Shown piece by piece: positions 45,165-58,219 of a DNA stretch of 64,000 nucleotides. Position numbers and translations under genes: made by a program. Source of the DNA: Dryococelus australis (Eukaryota; Arthropoda; Insecta; Phasmatodea; Phasmatidae). The DNA is taken from the NCBI GenBank assembly GCA_029891345.1, contig CM057000.1:137190663-137254662 (forward strand), read 5' to 3'. Under the pieces are notes generated by a model. The model saw only the letters and a program-made list of their open reading frames with translations. It searched no databases and was not told the DNA's origin. Numbering within the stretch: the stretch's first letter is position 1; every line of letters starts with the position of its first letter.

Positions 45165-46149
45165 TATATTTTGATGTCCAGCACGGATATTAACTGCTCC
45201 CGAAGCTTGTATCTGCCCAGATTTGGCCGGTTTAAGAGCGATAGAGGTGCTCAGTCACTGCCTGTGGTGCTCAGTCACTACCTGTTACCGCAGTCCACAT
45301 AACCTATCAGAGTGGCGCTATTACGATACCTATTCTAGATGGAACAAGTGAATATTCATGCCATTTATATCTATTGTATACCTCACGCACCACATCCTTA
45401 AAGATAACGATCAGAGCAGAATTTGTATGATTATATTTCCCCACGATTTTCGCTAGCAAAAATAATTCGTTTACTTTCCTAATGCAAAGAATGTTGTGGC
45501 CGGGGGAAGATACATTTTCGATGTCGAGGGAATGAGAGTGTGTGCATTTTCACGCCACTCGTTTGGAAGGAAGGAAGGAATAAAAAAAAAAAGAAGTGTT
45601 CTAGGTTTCTCCGCCAACCACGGACCCTCATCCTCCCCGTCCGTAAGGCCTTCTCTTCTCTAATCAATGACTGGCCAATCTCATAAAAACAGCGTTTCTT
45701 TCCTTCCCCAACTGTTGCCTCTGGAGATCTCATCTGGGTCTGCAGGGATGCTGAAAGATAGAGGGAGAGAGTCACAGAGAGACAGAGATGTTGAGAGAGA
45801 CAGAGTACCCAGTGTACACTGCCAAGAGTGTGTTCAGAGAGCGATCACCGCCGAGGTAATGAAATTTAACCGGCCTGGAGAACAATTGCTCACGAAGCCT
45901 CGTGCCGGGCCGGAATAAACAAACGCACTCGTAGACTGTTCCAGCTGGAATATTTCCTTTATTTTTATTTTTATTATTCCGACCTCTCTCGTGCGTTCCC
46001 AGCGGAGGGCGCGTGTTTGCAGTCTCTCGCCGAAGGGAACCAACAGCGCGCTCTTCAATCGAGGAAGCATGCTGCAAATTCTCGCGCCTAGTCGACGTCA
46101 TGATCTGTACGCGAAGGATTAGAAAGCCATCTGTATCGTGGAATGAGTA
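45165..46149. other. Non-coding background between two family B copies
   Basis: GC-richer from 45.5 to 46.1 kb, with purine-rich GAGAGA stretches near 45.76-45.80 kb and open frames of about 80-110 codons on both strands. No domain recognised. Confidence 0.35.
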
Positions 46150-46544
46150 GTCCGTTCACGGTTGCTTGCAACTTTTCCGAAGCCCTGCTGAAGGTTCTAC
46201 TTTCAAGATATTCCTCCGCCTCATGCAAACAAAACTTAACCAAGTATAGAAAAATTACACCAGAGAGACAACGCACCGCATTCGTGCGCACTTAGTGTAA
46301 TAAAATGTTGCATAACACTATTTCTTAGCAGGCAATTACCAACAAACCTGTTCTCTCACTGTTCTTATTTATATTAATTATAAATAAAGTATTTTATTTT
46401 GTAGATAAAATACAAGTAAAGGTTCTATTAAACTAAACATAATGTAGGCCTACTTTTGCGTCAATAGAAGTACAAACCGCTTGTGATACATGGGGTGATT
46501 TTTAAAAGGTTAGATTAAGAAGTGTGAAGAAACCGTGAATTGTC
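46150..46544 (+). mobile_element. Family B inverted-repeat element, copy 3
   Basis: Left end GTCCGTTCACGGTTGCTTGC after TA (46148-46149); right end AACCGTGAATTGTC before TA (46545-46546). The interior runs parallel to copy 2 throughout, including GACAACGCACCGCATTCGTG. About 395 bp, non-coding. Confidence 0.87.
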
Positions 46545-48910
46545 TATACTTCCTTTTTCGTCTAAGATCGTAACAAATGGCTACTCTTAAGAATAGGATG
46601 GACCAGCGCTTTTTTTTTTGCGTAATAGTCGTTTGCACGAATACGCGTATTTCGCTAAATAAATGTTCTGCAAATACGAATTTTTGTCAGCAAAGATAAA
46701 AAAAAACAATTTTCTATGCTCCCATTTTTACTTTTGTCATATTAAACGTATTCTTGGAGAAAAAAATAGTGAAAATAGTCTAATGTCGCATTTTTAAAGC
46801 TGGCCTATGCAGTTTCCTTAAGCGGCAAGAGAAAAGTACAAACGTACGGGCGTAGTTTAATCTGTGGTGTAATATAACCCTTTTGTTACAGATCCAATTT
46901 CCACAGTATAGCGTTAGGGCGGAAACACTGCACGCTTTGCGCGTAGGAGCGACGAGGCACTAGGCGTGCGTGTTAGTGTCGCCCGTATTGCTCCCTCGCT
47001 TCTTGACCTGGGACGAGTGGGTCCATCCCATTCTTAAAATGGCTCACACACACAGAATCTTGTCGAGCGATGAGACTATTGGTGCAGCAGCTAGTGTGAG
47101 CAATATTTCTATGGGGTACCCGGATGTATTTGTATGAAGACGGCCATGTAATATTGCAGCGAGAGGAAGATTTAATACAGCCAAGAAAAAACTTATTTTT
47201 CTAGGGTCAAAAACGTATCTAGGTGTCATAACAAAATATTTTGTTAAGAAAAAAAATTGTTCACCTAGCAAAATGCATGTTCGAATAAACATTACCTCGG
47301 TGTATGGCCAAAAATAACTAAACTGCCGACGAATTATTTTGTTGAATTAACGACATACAGTTTTTGGCAACTCATTTGACTACCTTAGGTCTAAGATACA
47401 GCTCGAGTGTTTGTTTGTAACTTCTGTGACAAATTAGTATAGTAACTATGTTTGTAAGTGCATCTACTGACGCTTAATAATATTATAAAAATCCTAATAA
47501 ACAAGTTCAAAAGGAAACCAAAATGTAAAGCTGTAAAACTCGAAATAATTTTTTACGCACGTTGTCCAGTATTTTGATAATATATTCTTAAAAAAAAAAA
47601 ATCCCATTTAATCAGTAGTCATTTTAGCTATGATTGATAGGCGTAGCTGTTGCATGCAGATTATAGAGATTCGAATCTCAGTCAGCCTTTAATTAATTTT
47701 ACACTAACCAAAACTCGTTTTTGTACTTAATGCCAGAAAAATCTTTGGTCGTACCCGCCAGATCCTATAGTTTGGGGGAACCGAATGGGAACAACAAAAT
47801 AATTTGGTTTCAACAACAAAATATTTAATTGCCCTTCTACAAACAATTAATTTAATTTCGCCAAACGATATTTTGTTTGATTGAACAGATTCATTTTTCT
47901 CATTGTGAATAATATCTGTTCTCCGTTACGTAGTGACGTCATATACAGCACATCCCCACACACCTATCTTTCGAGGGCAGTTTAATTTAATATAAATATG
48001 TTGTTGGTATTCGCTGTCTTATGTTCGAATTAGTTCGTGCAAACGAAGCGGTGTATATCTTTTAAAAAAATTTTTTCTTCAAATTAATTACGTTCAGGTA
48101 GTAACTTTCTCTTGCGGATATTGTAATGTTATAAACTAGTATCAGGTGAATGTTTAACGAAATAATTATTTCACCCTTCGAATTTTTCTTCGCAACAACC
48201 CATCCCTTATGTTAATGATAAAATATTTTACCTCAGAAACCGCTAGAAAAATTAATCGTAGTGTAACTGAAAAATAAACAGATTCCAAAAGAGTGGAAGA
48301 AACAGGTTGTAAAAGTGTTTGGTTACAGGGCATATTGGTTTTCGCTTAAAACTGTAAACTCATGGCGCGTGTCATATGACTCTATAACGATCCTAAAGCC
48401 ACTGTATCGTGGCCATCCATGTACAAAAAGAGAGGTTCGGACAACGTATCGGTAGCCGTCATCTCCGGGAGAGAATATGTCTGGCTGATACACGAACTAC
48501 AAAACAATTAGAAACAGCTGTGTGCAAATACTAGTGCACCTTGTGAACAAAGGACCGCTGCCACCGATATGTTTGTGACGATATGTAAACAGCTACATAT
48601 CAATACCACTGTCAAGTACAAAATACACCCATGAAACGTAGCATGAATACATATTTTCTTCATCGTGTAAATAAAACCAAAGTACAAATGAAATGTTTAC
48701 TTGCACAGCAGTAAATAGTACCTGACATACCCCTAGGGATTACTCACGTGTTATATTTCCATTTAATCGTAAAACCACAAAACAAACGCATGGTAGAAGC
48801 GATTTGCTCGGCCGGTTAGTAAATAATTCTCAAACAAACGTTTCACGTAATAGCGTGCTGAGGAATTATTATTTTTATTCAGCTTAACGATTCCGCCATT
48901 TTAAAATAAC
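46545..48910. other. Non-coding background
   Basis: No gene recognised. AACAAAATATTTTGTT-like words recur at 47.2, 47.8 and 47.87 kb. A B-box-like GATTCGAATCTCAG lies near 47.67 kb, possibly a SINE relic. Confidence 0.4.
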
Positions 48911-49266
48911 AAGTCACTACCCCTGCCTGCGTATATTTTAACGGTCGCACTTAGTGACATGCGCCCAGTAAAGTTGGTAAGGAAGGATGAAAAGTAGTTC
49001 CATATCTTAACGTCGAATGAAAAGTGATAGGTAATCATTTGTGATTATTTATTCCCCTTTCTGCTTTTTTATGCCTAGAAGTGTAAAAATAATCAAAATT
49101 TTAAAATATTTACTTTTCTATGAGTTTTATATTGACCGACGCATGAATAAAGTGTTGAGATCCATAGCAACGCTAATTTCACACAAAGTGGAATAATACA
49201 CAAATAGCATACAAGTAGGTCTTAAGCAGGGCTTTCAAAAGTGTTCATTTTACCGTGAGCAACCTA
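48911..49266 (+). mobile_element. Family A element, left end missing
   Basis: Starts at AAGTCACTACCCCTGCCTGC, some 45 bp inside the family's left end, and runs to ACCGTGAGCAACCTA before TA (49267-49268). The interior landmarks are those of the full copies. Non-coding. Confidence 0.82.
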
Positions 49267-49462
49267 TAGAAAAATATTTCTCCAATTTGCAAGATACGCG
49301 GCAGAATGTGGTTGCAAGATGGAAAATTTCAATAAAGAGTCAAAATTACTAATCAGAACCCAAAGTGATGAGCTGACATGTGAAATATGTAGAATCTATA
49401 CTTAATAAAACAAAGTCGCCAGGCCGCGTGTGTTTGTGTATTTGGCTAAGGCTTTTAAGCTA

Positions 49463-50032
49463 CGCTATCTACCAAAAAGTAATTGGGCATCTGTCCACAA
49501 TGCTTGCTCGGTGGTTGTCACCCCGTTAGAATCTCGTAGGTCCACCTCTTGCAGCTATAACAGCAGCCACCCTGTCTGGCATGCTCTCTACGAGTGTCTG
49601 CAGGACATCCACGGGGATTCGTCGCCATTCCTCTTGCAACCATTCCATGAGTTGAGCGATGGATTTTGGCCGCGTCTGATGAGCTCTCACCCGGCGATCC
49701 AATTCGTCTCAAAGATGTTCTATAGGGTGAGGTCAGGGCTCTGGGCGAGCCAGTTCAATCGGCGAACATTGTTGTCGGCGTACCACTGCATAGTATCTCT
49801 TGAAACATGGCACCTGCCAGATTGTCATCCCGAAAGAAACACGGGTCCATTCCGTAAAAACCCTACAATGTTGGGAGCATTTCATTATCCAGAATGTTAC
49901 AATAGGCCTCTGTGTTCATGCTACCACGGACAAACACCAGCGGTCCTACGCCGAAGGCCGTGAAACACAAGTCAACTGACGTACTGAATTACTTATCTTC
50001 ACGGGTGCCCAATTACTTTTTGGTAGATAGTG
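49463..50032 (-). mobile_element. Tc1-like transposon, internally deleted, 570 bp
   Basis: Terminal inverted repeats of about 27 bp (CTATCTACCAAAAAGTAATT at the left, the reverse at the right) with TA on both sides (49461-49462, 50033-50034). Between them the minus strand keeps only the C-terminal part of a Tc1/mariner transposase. The last 60 residues read cleanly, from DELDRRVRAHQTRPKS and WLQEEWRRIPVDVLQTLVES to AAVIAARGGPTRF and a TAA at 49526-49528. Upstream, GPLVFVRGSMNTEAY, DPCFFRDDN (second catalytic Asp region) and a SPRALTSPYRTSL-type shadow of the AQSPDLNPIEHLW segment are split by frameshifts and stops. The DNA-binding N-terminus and first catalytic Asp are deleted. It cannot make a transposase but kept both ends. 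Confidence 0.9.
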
Positions 50033-51929
50033 TACTTGATGGTTTTTGATACGGGTCTCACCATCACCTAGAGAACTTCTTGAGGCAGGTTTAGTTATAT
50101 AGTACATTAATATTTAATGTAAGGACAGTATAGGAACGTCGACGTTTTCTAATCAAGTCGGAAAAATCCGCTTTTAGGGCGCTTAAATGGCTTACGCTGA
50201 CTAAACCACAAGAGACAAATCAAATAAATCTACTACAGAATTGTAGATCTCTAAAAAGTCTACAAAAAAGTTCCCGACGGCATATGTTTATCTTTTGACT
50301 TTTTCAACAACACATTATTAAGCCTATGTTAGTTACCTTAAGCAGTTAGTGTATATACTTGCCGTAAACCTAAATAACGCATTATTTGTAAATCGCACCC
50401 GAGCGAGGCCGGGGCGGGTCGATAGTCTGTAATAAAAAATTTAATAAGCAGCACAATAATGAGGGCAGGGCGAATAGCTAATCAACATCTCAAGTGGGAA
50501 ATGTGGCAAACGTTTCCGATAGCCAGCTGGTTCCTCTCGGAGTCCTAGTGATTCCCCGTCCACTGCAATACATGACTTCTCCACAGGGCTTCATTTCAAC
50601 GCTTTATAAGACTATGTTTCTAATGGGCTTCACCCATAAGTGCCACCACTCTCGCACCAGTACATCCTGCCCTTATACGCAATACAATTTATAGTAAAGT
50701 TATTGACAGAACTACAAATTTTACCCTTATTTAAAGACTAACAAATAAATTTAAGGCAGTATCGTCATCTCTGTGTATGTATACGCATGTACGTCTCTGC
50801 ACGCGTTTCTCTGTGGATGTTGGCATAAACGTTTCCCTCCCACACAATTAGCAGCTTGGGGTTTGCTCAACACATGTCGATGCAATTCTCCGTTTAACTA
50901 TTTAACAAAATTTTATTCGAAAACTGAGATTTCTTTTTTTGCAAATTCTTATTGGGTGCCTGCATTATTAGAGGAAGCCATCCCTAAATTGTCATACTTT
51001 CGCGTCCAGCGGTTTGTGCTGAGCTTTGACGAGTTAGTGAGTCAGACGGCACACATTTTTTTATGAAGAGAGATTTTGCCTTTCTTTTGTTTGCACCATC
51101 GCATCGCATTAAGGTTGACGTAAAGCAACTACCATGATTGCATGTAAGAAAGTCGTAGTAATAATATGTCAGTTCCAGCCATAAATATTTGCGAAAAATG
51201 GACGCACATAAAATCAATTACTAGAATTTTCATACATGTACTCATAGTAAATATTATGACGATCTTTCTTGAAGAAGATCTCATTATAGATTCTGCTTTC
51301 TGAAGCATCCAAAACGTAAATACGCTTAAATTTTGTTAAAAATGCGGACTCTATCGACCGATATTTTTTTTTACATTAAAAAAATTTATTTTAGTAAAAT
51401 ATTTTATAATGTTGCAAAATATATACTTTCTTCGTTTGTCTCCAGCATAAATCGCACTTTTCTGGTAATGTTCATGGTTTCTGTAGTACCATTTTTATGA
51501 GTTCTTCACGTTGTATAGTCGGGTGCAGCGCTCTATAGGCAGTTGCTTTACTTCAACCTTAATAACATTTAACTTCCTTCTTGGTACAGAAATTTGACGG
51601 CAACGAGTATATTTGTAAGTATTACCGAGTACACAAGCGTCTTGTTAGCATATCGCGCAGCGTAACTGGTGTATGGTCGGACAGAACTCGGCGCTTCTGC
51701 TCTGTGGAAGGGTAGACAGCTCCGATGTCGGGTCAGGCTAGTGATGCCAAAATGTCTCCCGTGTCGAACAGGGGCATGGAGAGGAGGAAGCAGGACAGGG
51801 GAGGTAAAGAAAAACACATTAACACTATAACACCCTCTTAGAGGCTTTCAGCAATGCCAGTACGCGCCGAAAGTGAGGTGGCGACGGAAAACACCAGCCA
51901 ATCACGCTGCGTGTTGCTAATGACGCATA
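50033..51929. other. Non-coding background
   Basis: No gene recognised. Open frames of about 60-100 codons on both strands (50.77-51.22 kb, 51.57-51.82 kb) have no motif or splice context that I can support. Confidence 0.4.
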
Positions 51930-52356
51930 AAGGCTGTTCACGATAAAGGGAGCACTTTTGAAATCAACCCCAGAAAAAAAGTCACTGCCCTACCCGCGTA
52001 CGTTTTGACGGGCGCCTTGAGTGACATGCGTCCAGTAAGTTGGTAACGATGGATGGGAAGTAGTTCCGTATCTAAACGTCGAATAAAAAGTGTTAGACGA
52101 CCATTTCTGGTAACTGATATGATTTCTTTCGCTTTCTGTGTTTTTTTTAATGCATCGAAGTGTAAAAATGAGCAGCTTTGTTTAAAAAATTACTTTTCTC
52201 ATAATAGCACAGTAGCATAATAGCACCGACGCATGAATAAAGTGACGAGGCCCATGACAATGTTAATTTTGCACGCGGCGAAAGTATATGGAATGTGTGT
52301 ACAAGTAGATCTTCAGCAGGGCTTTTAAAAGTTCTCGCTTTACCGTGAACAGCCTT
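51930..52356 (+). mobile_element. Family A element, full length
   Basis: Left end AAGGCTGTTCACGATAAAGG after TA (51928-51929); right end TACCGTGAACAGCCTT before TA (52357-52358). The interior matches the family along its full 427 bp. It is one of the best preserved copies. Non-coding. Confidence 0.93.
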
Positions 52357-52516
52357 TAGCAGCCCACGGCGGCAATATCGCCATTAGTGTATATCACTGT
52401 GATGCCATCGTGTCGTGATCAGTGGGCTGGAAATAAACGCAATGAACTAGAACAGCAATAACGATAAGGAAGAAAAGACTTTCCGGTAAAGAAAATTATG
52501 TTCCTTTACCAAAACG

Positions 52517-52915
52517 AGTGGATCCGCAGTTGGCTCAAAGGTTGGTCACTGTGGAGCCCTACTAAAGTTCTGCTTCCAGCATATTCATCCACCTCGTGCA
52601 AACAAAGCTTAACCGAGTCTAGAAAATTGCTCCGAAGGGACGACACACCGCCTTCGATCGCGCTGAATGCAATAATATTTTGTATAAAACTATTTATTAC
52701 TAGGTATCACCAACACACCTAATTTCTCATTTATTTTAATCATATTATTATAAGTGAAATACTGTAATTTATTGATAAAATATAAGTTAAAAGTGTATAT
52801 TTAACCAAAAACACTTTTGTGATACGTAGAATATTTAGGAATCATCCAGACAAGTCATGCAAAGGGTGATTATTCAAAGGTTTGATTCAATAATGTGATG
52901 AAACCGCGAACAGAC
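52517..52915 (+). mobile_element. Family B inverted-repeat element, copy 4
   Basis: Matches copies 2 and 3 through AGCCCTACTAAAGTTCTGCT, CACCTCGTGCAAACAAAGCT, GATTATTCAAAGGTTTGATT and AAACCGCGAACAGAC. Both ends are more decayed and no TA is evident, so the limits are approximate. Non-coding. Confidence 0.75.
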
Positions 52916-53059
52916 GATAAATACTTACCTCTATTATTTTCATTATGTGCTAATACAAAATGGGTAATTTCTTCACGCATGTAGTTCATGATGGTACGAA
53001 GATGTTCTGAATATATTACATCTAGGGCGCTGGCACAGTGATCAGAATGAAAATACACG

Positions 53060-53090
53060 TAATGCCTTTTTTTTTTTTTTTTTTTTTTTA
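53060..53090. repeat. Poly-T run
   Basis: A run of more than 20 T. It may be the A-tail of a reverse-orientation retroposed sequence, but no body was recognised next to it. Confidence 0.7.
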
Positions 53091-53470
53091 CAAATAATTT
53101 TGGTTTCTCTGGAGTGAAGTTAAACTGAGAGTTACAGCCATCACCTGTCAGGTGCAGTTGTTCATGGAATGTAAGAGCACTGGGTGATTACTTCGGCTAC
53201 TGAAGAATGCTTCCTGTGAATATGGCACGTTCATTAATAATCGGTGTCAGCTAAGAGATGTACGAAACAAGTTTTGGTTTTCTCGTGAGCTAATAGGAAA
53301 CGTTTTTTTTATTAAAGTAATGGCTAACTTCATGTAAACTTAACGTTCGTAGTGGAAATGTAAGTATCGATAAGGGTAGTTTTTTTTAAATGGTTAAACC
53401 TTGTCACTCCTGGCCACCCCTGACTGCCAGCAGGGGTAGGGGCAAAGACCTCCTCTCCACCCTTCTCCCC

Positions 53471-53720
53471 TCTACTGTCGGTGCTCCACTGGCTGGGTCC
53501 GCGGTTCGATTCCAGTTCACGCCGAGAGGAAATTTTTCGGACGGCTATGTTCGTGTTGGGAGATTGGCTGGCAATGCCTTGGCGGTGTATGGGTTTCCTC
53601 GGGGCTCTCCTGCTTTCTTCCTCGTCTCCATTCCATCTGCTACATCCACATTTCATCTCTCACTTCATCCGCGCCTAGGCCTGTTTTCCGGGCAGAGCCA
53701 AGCTTCTTACACCGACGTTA
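53471..53720 (+). mobile_element. SINE family A, diverged copy
   Basis: The head contains CTGGGTCCGCGGTTCGATTC (B box). The body has TTGGGAGATTGGCTGGCAAT, TGGGTTTCCTCGGGGCTCTC then TTCCATCTGCTACATCCACA. The CCTCGGGG...CTC block and overall order match family A, but the head and 3' part differ more than between other copies. It may be a sister subfamily. The 117-codon open frame across it is chance. Confidence 0.55.
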
Positions 53721-56700
53721 ACGCTAACCGAACGAACGTATAAATTAACGTAACTTCACTATCGAAAGCAGTACAGGAACTTGAAGATACAACATGTCTT
53801 GCAGCCTTGCTGAAGTTAACAAGCACCTCCAACCAATAGTATATCGCATCTTATCTCGTCGCTGTGTTGCGAACAGTGTTCACTCGTTCGCAGCGGTGTC
53901 TGTGGCAGACGTCATGCCCTACAAACATCTGTTTGTACATTTTACAAGAAAAATCCTTGGAAACCCAACTGCCAAGAAAATCCTTTGTAGCTCTACAAGC
54001 ACTTCCCTTGTGAAATCTGCAAAACATATTTGTAATATTTCACATCATAGTCTTGTATTACAACTTACATTATCGAGAAATAGGCTAGAAAACTATATTA
54101 ATAATAATGAATAAGGAGAAAAAATATTTTCAAAATATTATCCACGAAAAATGTTGCACCTCGCCAGCACGGGGAACGGAACCCACACACTTAGCCACAA
54201 GACAAATTGGATTTACAAAATCACACTATTTTTTGTATTAAAAATATTTCATATGTACCACTTATTAGTGAAGTTATTCGGTTAAGAAGAAGGAATTTAC
54301 TGAATTGTAAGAACAATGTGAAGATATCAAACATTAATATTAACTTTTAAAGAGTGACAGATAGCATTACGTTTTTTAAAAATTTATTTAATTTTATTGT
54401 GAATATTTGAGTTGTTTTAAGTGTTTTACGCTATTCCTACTTTCATTACGTTTCTTTTTACACGCAATGTTGAGTGTCCACCAATTTGCTTAGGCCCGTG
54501 GATACGGGTCAGTGTAATACAAACATTTATTGAGGCCCGTTACAATAATGGCCCTTGTAGTTTTACAAACGAGTAATTTTATAAGAGAAATTTGTGTACT
54601 TCTATAAACGTTGGCAAAATTACAAACGATTTCCCTGTAAAAATTTCACAAATGTTTTTACAGCGTGACGCTATTTTTGTACCCGACGTACTGCAAAGAG
54701 TTATCTACAAGTTATTTAAAATAAAACCCTTGTGTTTAATAACGTCAGTGAAATGACACACGATCATAAATATTAATGGTACACAATAACGGCACACAGG
54801 TGCTAGTACATTATAAACCCCCTTCATCGCCCCTCCACTATCCTAACACACACACACACCCGTGGTTATTTCCCAAGACAGTATTTTCTTTAGCTCTTAC
54901 CATGTAGTGAATGATTTCAGTTGTTTGCTCTTTGTCAACTAAAGCATAACCCGAAAAACACCTGAGTTTGCACAAGCATTATATTCAAACTGTTACGGAC
55001 ACAACTTAAGGTCATATCCGCACCCAAGGAGAATGTTACCTCTTTACTTTATCAAATAATTCCTACATGCATTAAGGGGATGTAGCTATAAAATTAGGTA
55101 CTTTTTTAAGTCTAATTCATCCAACCATATATGAAGGGACCTACCACACTTTCAATAATTTACTCCAGCTACAAAATATATCTTTATTACTTTTTAGTCT
55201 CTAACAAAAACAGGCAAAACAAATCCTGATTCTCTACAATAGCTTTCTTTAATGATAGTGTTACGGTCTTCACCGAATTACTGGCTAAGCTCTTATGATC
55301 GCAGAGGCAATTGTTCTCGGATCGACCCAGCTATCCAAAATAGACTCACCAGTGGAATATTGCAGTGTGATGACGTCGGGCCCACACCGCGGAGAAGGCC
55401 ACCCTGATCACCTCGCGGAGGTCCTCCCTCTAGGAGGCTGGCTCTCGGAAACAGCCCTCTCCAAGGACCACGTCCCTGGTCCAGCGGTGACCCAGTGCAG
55501 AGAGTGGCAGGAACAGCAGCAGCCCCTGCCTAATTATTATTATTATTTTTACTTTTTGGCGAGCCCCCAAATCCCGCTACGCCACCGTGAGCACCTTCAC
55601 AGTGCTGTGTGCCCTCCGGCATGCATGTTAGTAGCTAGGACGGTTGGAGAATGGGATGCGTCTCAGGGGAAGCCCTTTGCGGCTTAGGTCGGGTTTAGTT
55701 AATAAAAATGGGCGCATGCATCGCGGCTATAGCAGGGTAGTCTGGTGTCATGGCCGCAATTGTAGCCATGGACACACCCCGAAAGAAGAAGGGTTTAGTA
55801 AGGGCATAGAAAACCAGGCAAAGCGGAGAGGGCCTGGAGAAAACTATACGACACTCGCGGAGGATAAATGTTATTCCTTTATTGGATTAGGGCTGGAGAA
55901 AGTAGGGTAATTGTTAGTTCGCTAAGATAGTCTTTGTGAGGTTAATGAGGGTGATATGAAATGTTTCGATCCGCTGCTGGAATGTATCCAGGGTCGTACT
56001 GCAGTAGCACGGCCCTGGAGGCGGGGGACAGAACTGCGCCACCCGCCCGCAGATGCCAGTCATCTCTCTGGAAGCAGGAAAAAAGTGTTAAGTTTCCAGG
56101 CATACAAAATAGGAGAAATTAGGAAAGGGACTACGACACAGTCTACATCCTGGCCTCCTTTTATACTTCTCTGGGCCAGCCCCCTATCTGCCTCTCCTGC
56201 CCTGGTGCCCTCGTAAATGCAGGCATGGTGCCCGTGCCATATATCAGCCAAGTGGAACCATAACAAAACACACATTTCCAAGACTTTTCTTGTCGTTTTT
56301 CTCGTAAACTAAGTACCTTAAGTTTTTTTACTAAAGAATATTTTCTACACAGATTCGTGTGGTATACTCCGTACCCGCGAACTACCTGACAGCCTGTATT
56401 TTGTTCGGTCTGTAATTTTGATTCCTCCCTGCCACCTAGGTATGCAGCAGACGCAGTTTTCCACACCATTCTCCCGTTATTTTTATTTCAATGTTTTTTT
56501 CTTGTGACGATTTTTTCCCTCACACCATGTGCAATCCGATAAACGCAAAATGCGCACACGGCATTACAGAAACTCTGTAGTACTTTTTGCAACCTGCTCT
56601 GACGGGTTTTAATTTGCAAACCTTTCCCCGCAGCATTTCTGCGGTGTGTGTTTTTTTTCAGTGGCTAGAAAATTATTCGCCAATGAAGCGCTGTGATTAT

Positions 56701-57589
56701 AACCACCAAGCCGATGGTAAACATTTCCAGTGGTGAACTGTTGAATGGCCAGAAATATTAACGCTCTGCTCGAAGCTACGAATAACTTAATTCTATAGCG
56801 TAAAAAAAAAAAAAATCTTTCATTGATATTTTAAACACATTTTTGCTATGATGAATACTACTGACTAAAAAATCATTCACGGATTTGATTCACTGACAGT
56901 GTGAAATAATCATATATTTAATTAAAATACTACAAAATTAATTACTTCAACGAGACATGATTTTCCATTTTATGACACACACGCAATTTAAAATAATGTT
57001 TTTTTTTTTTAATAAATGGAGTGAAGGTAATTAATTGTATTATTAGAGAATGTGATTTTCCGAAAACGTTTTACTAACTGGAAATAACAAATAATATTTT
57101 GTCATTGATGATAAGGAAAAGTTCTAGTCGCATTCCATAATTCTCAATAGAAACAGCTGCAAAATAATCTAGTATGAGGTTTTGCATTACGTGATTATGT
57201 TTACAAGTAAAAGTTTTTGGCAACACTTAATGAACTACCGTTTTATGAGTTTTCTCAACAATTTTTCATTGTTTAATATCACTTTAATAAGAAAATAATG
57301 ATTCTAAATCTTTATAGAGCAGATATGTTTTAAGCAATCTGTCCTTCCTTTGATTTTCGTGTAGGCCTACACCCAAGTGAATGCAAATATTGATCTCCCT
57401 GTTCTCGCAACTAACGCTTTAAGCGTATTCTATTTGTCTCGAGAACAATCAGACATATGGGTGAAACAAATATTCTCGCTTTATCACTTGAGCAGTGCTG
57501 TGCATCTAAAAGTAATTCTGAGACAACATTTTTATGGGATGTTTAGGGTAATGCACAGCAATCTTAGTAGTATAGATATGCCGGTTTGG
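53721..57589. other. Non-coding background
   Basis: Contains a GC-richer patch at 55.3-56.3 kb with open frames on both strands. One word there (GAGGGTGATATGAAATG, 55.95 kb) resembles the SINE A body, but no further similarity follows. No gene recognised. Poly-A and poly-T runs occur near 56.80 and 57.00 kb. Confidence 0.35.
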
Positions 57590-58085
57590 GCACAATGGAT
57601 TTGGGAATCGGATTCGGATACGGGGGAGCCGCCATCTTGTGACATCATCAAACCACCATCTTGGATGTCATTGACCTTTCACCCTCGACCGGTGTGACCT
57701 TTGACATTGACCTTGACCCCGAGAACCTTTGTCCCCAAACACCACAAAAAAAAACCTTAAATTAAAAAAAAAATCCTCAAAAATTTCCAAAAAATCCTAA
57801 AAAAAAAAAACTAAAAAAATTTATTACTAAAATTTTTAAAAAATATTTAAAAATTATTTAAAAAATTATTAAAAGGATCCTCAGTAATGACCCGTTTTTT
57901 TCTCTTCAGAAATGCTGACAGATCCAGCGACTCTGGTGACTGGGATCAGTGACTCTGAGTCAGGTGACCGGGATCAGGACCTATGACCTCTGACCTTGAA
58001 AATGCAAAAATCCAAAAAAATATCTTAAAAAATTCACAAAAAAAATTTAAAAAATCTATTAAATGTCGCCTATTTCCTTAGGCAC
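57590..58085. repeat. Unidentified repeat-like block with GACCTTTGACC words and A-rich tails
   Basis: CCGCCATCTTGTGACATCAT and CCACCATCTTGGATGTCATT form a near-duplicate pair. Then TGACCTTTCACC, TGACCTTTGACATTGACC, and later TGACCTCTGACCTTG recur, separated by A-rich runs and CAGTGACTCTGAGTCAGGTG. The alternation of short GC-richer segments and A-rich tails suggests nested retroposed pieces. Family not recognised. Confidence 0.4.
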
Positions 58086-58218
58086 AGGATCATTTTGAGT
58101 ATGTGACTTTGTTTTCATGGTGATGGACTTAGAATATTTCTGCCAAGCGTCAACTCACTAATATTACCTGGGAGTTGACGCGTTCAGAATGTTAACCTTG
58201 TGCGTGTAGCAGTATTCA

Positions 58219-58219
<1 letters not shown>

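Noticed and set aside
49430-49963. A 177-codon plus-strand open frame, the longest in the window
   Set aside because: It is the antisense of the Tc1 transposase remnant; the minus strand carries the family motifs and the inverted repeats bound it.
53390-53743. Overlapping plus and minus open frames of over 100 codons as a host gene
   Set aside because: The B box and body place the stretch in SINE family A or a sister family; the frames have no domain.
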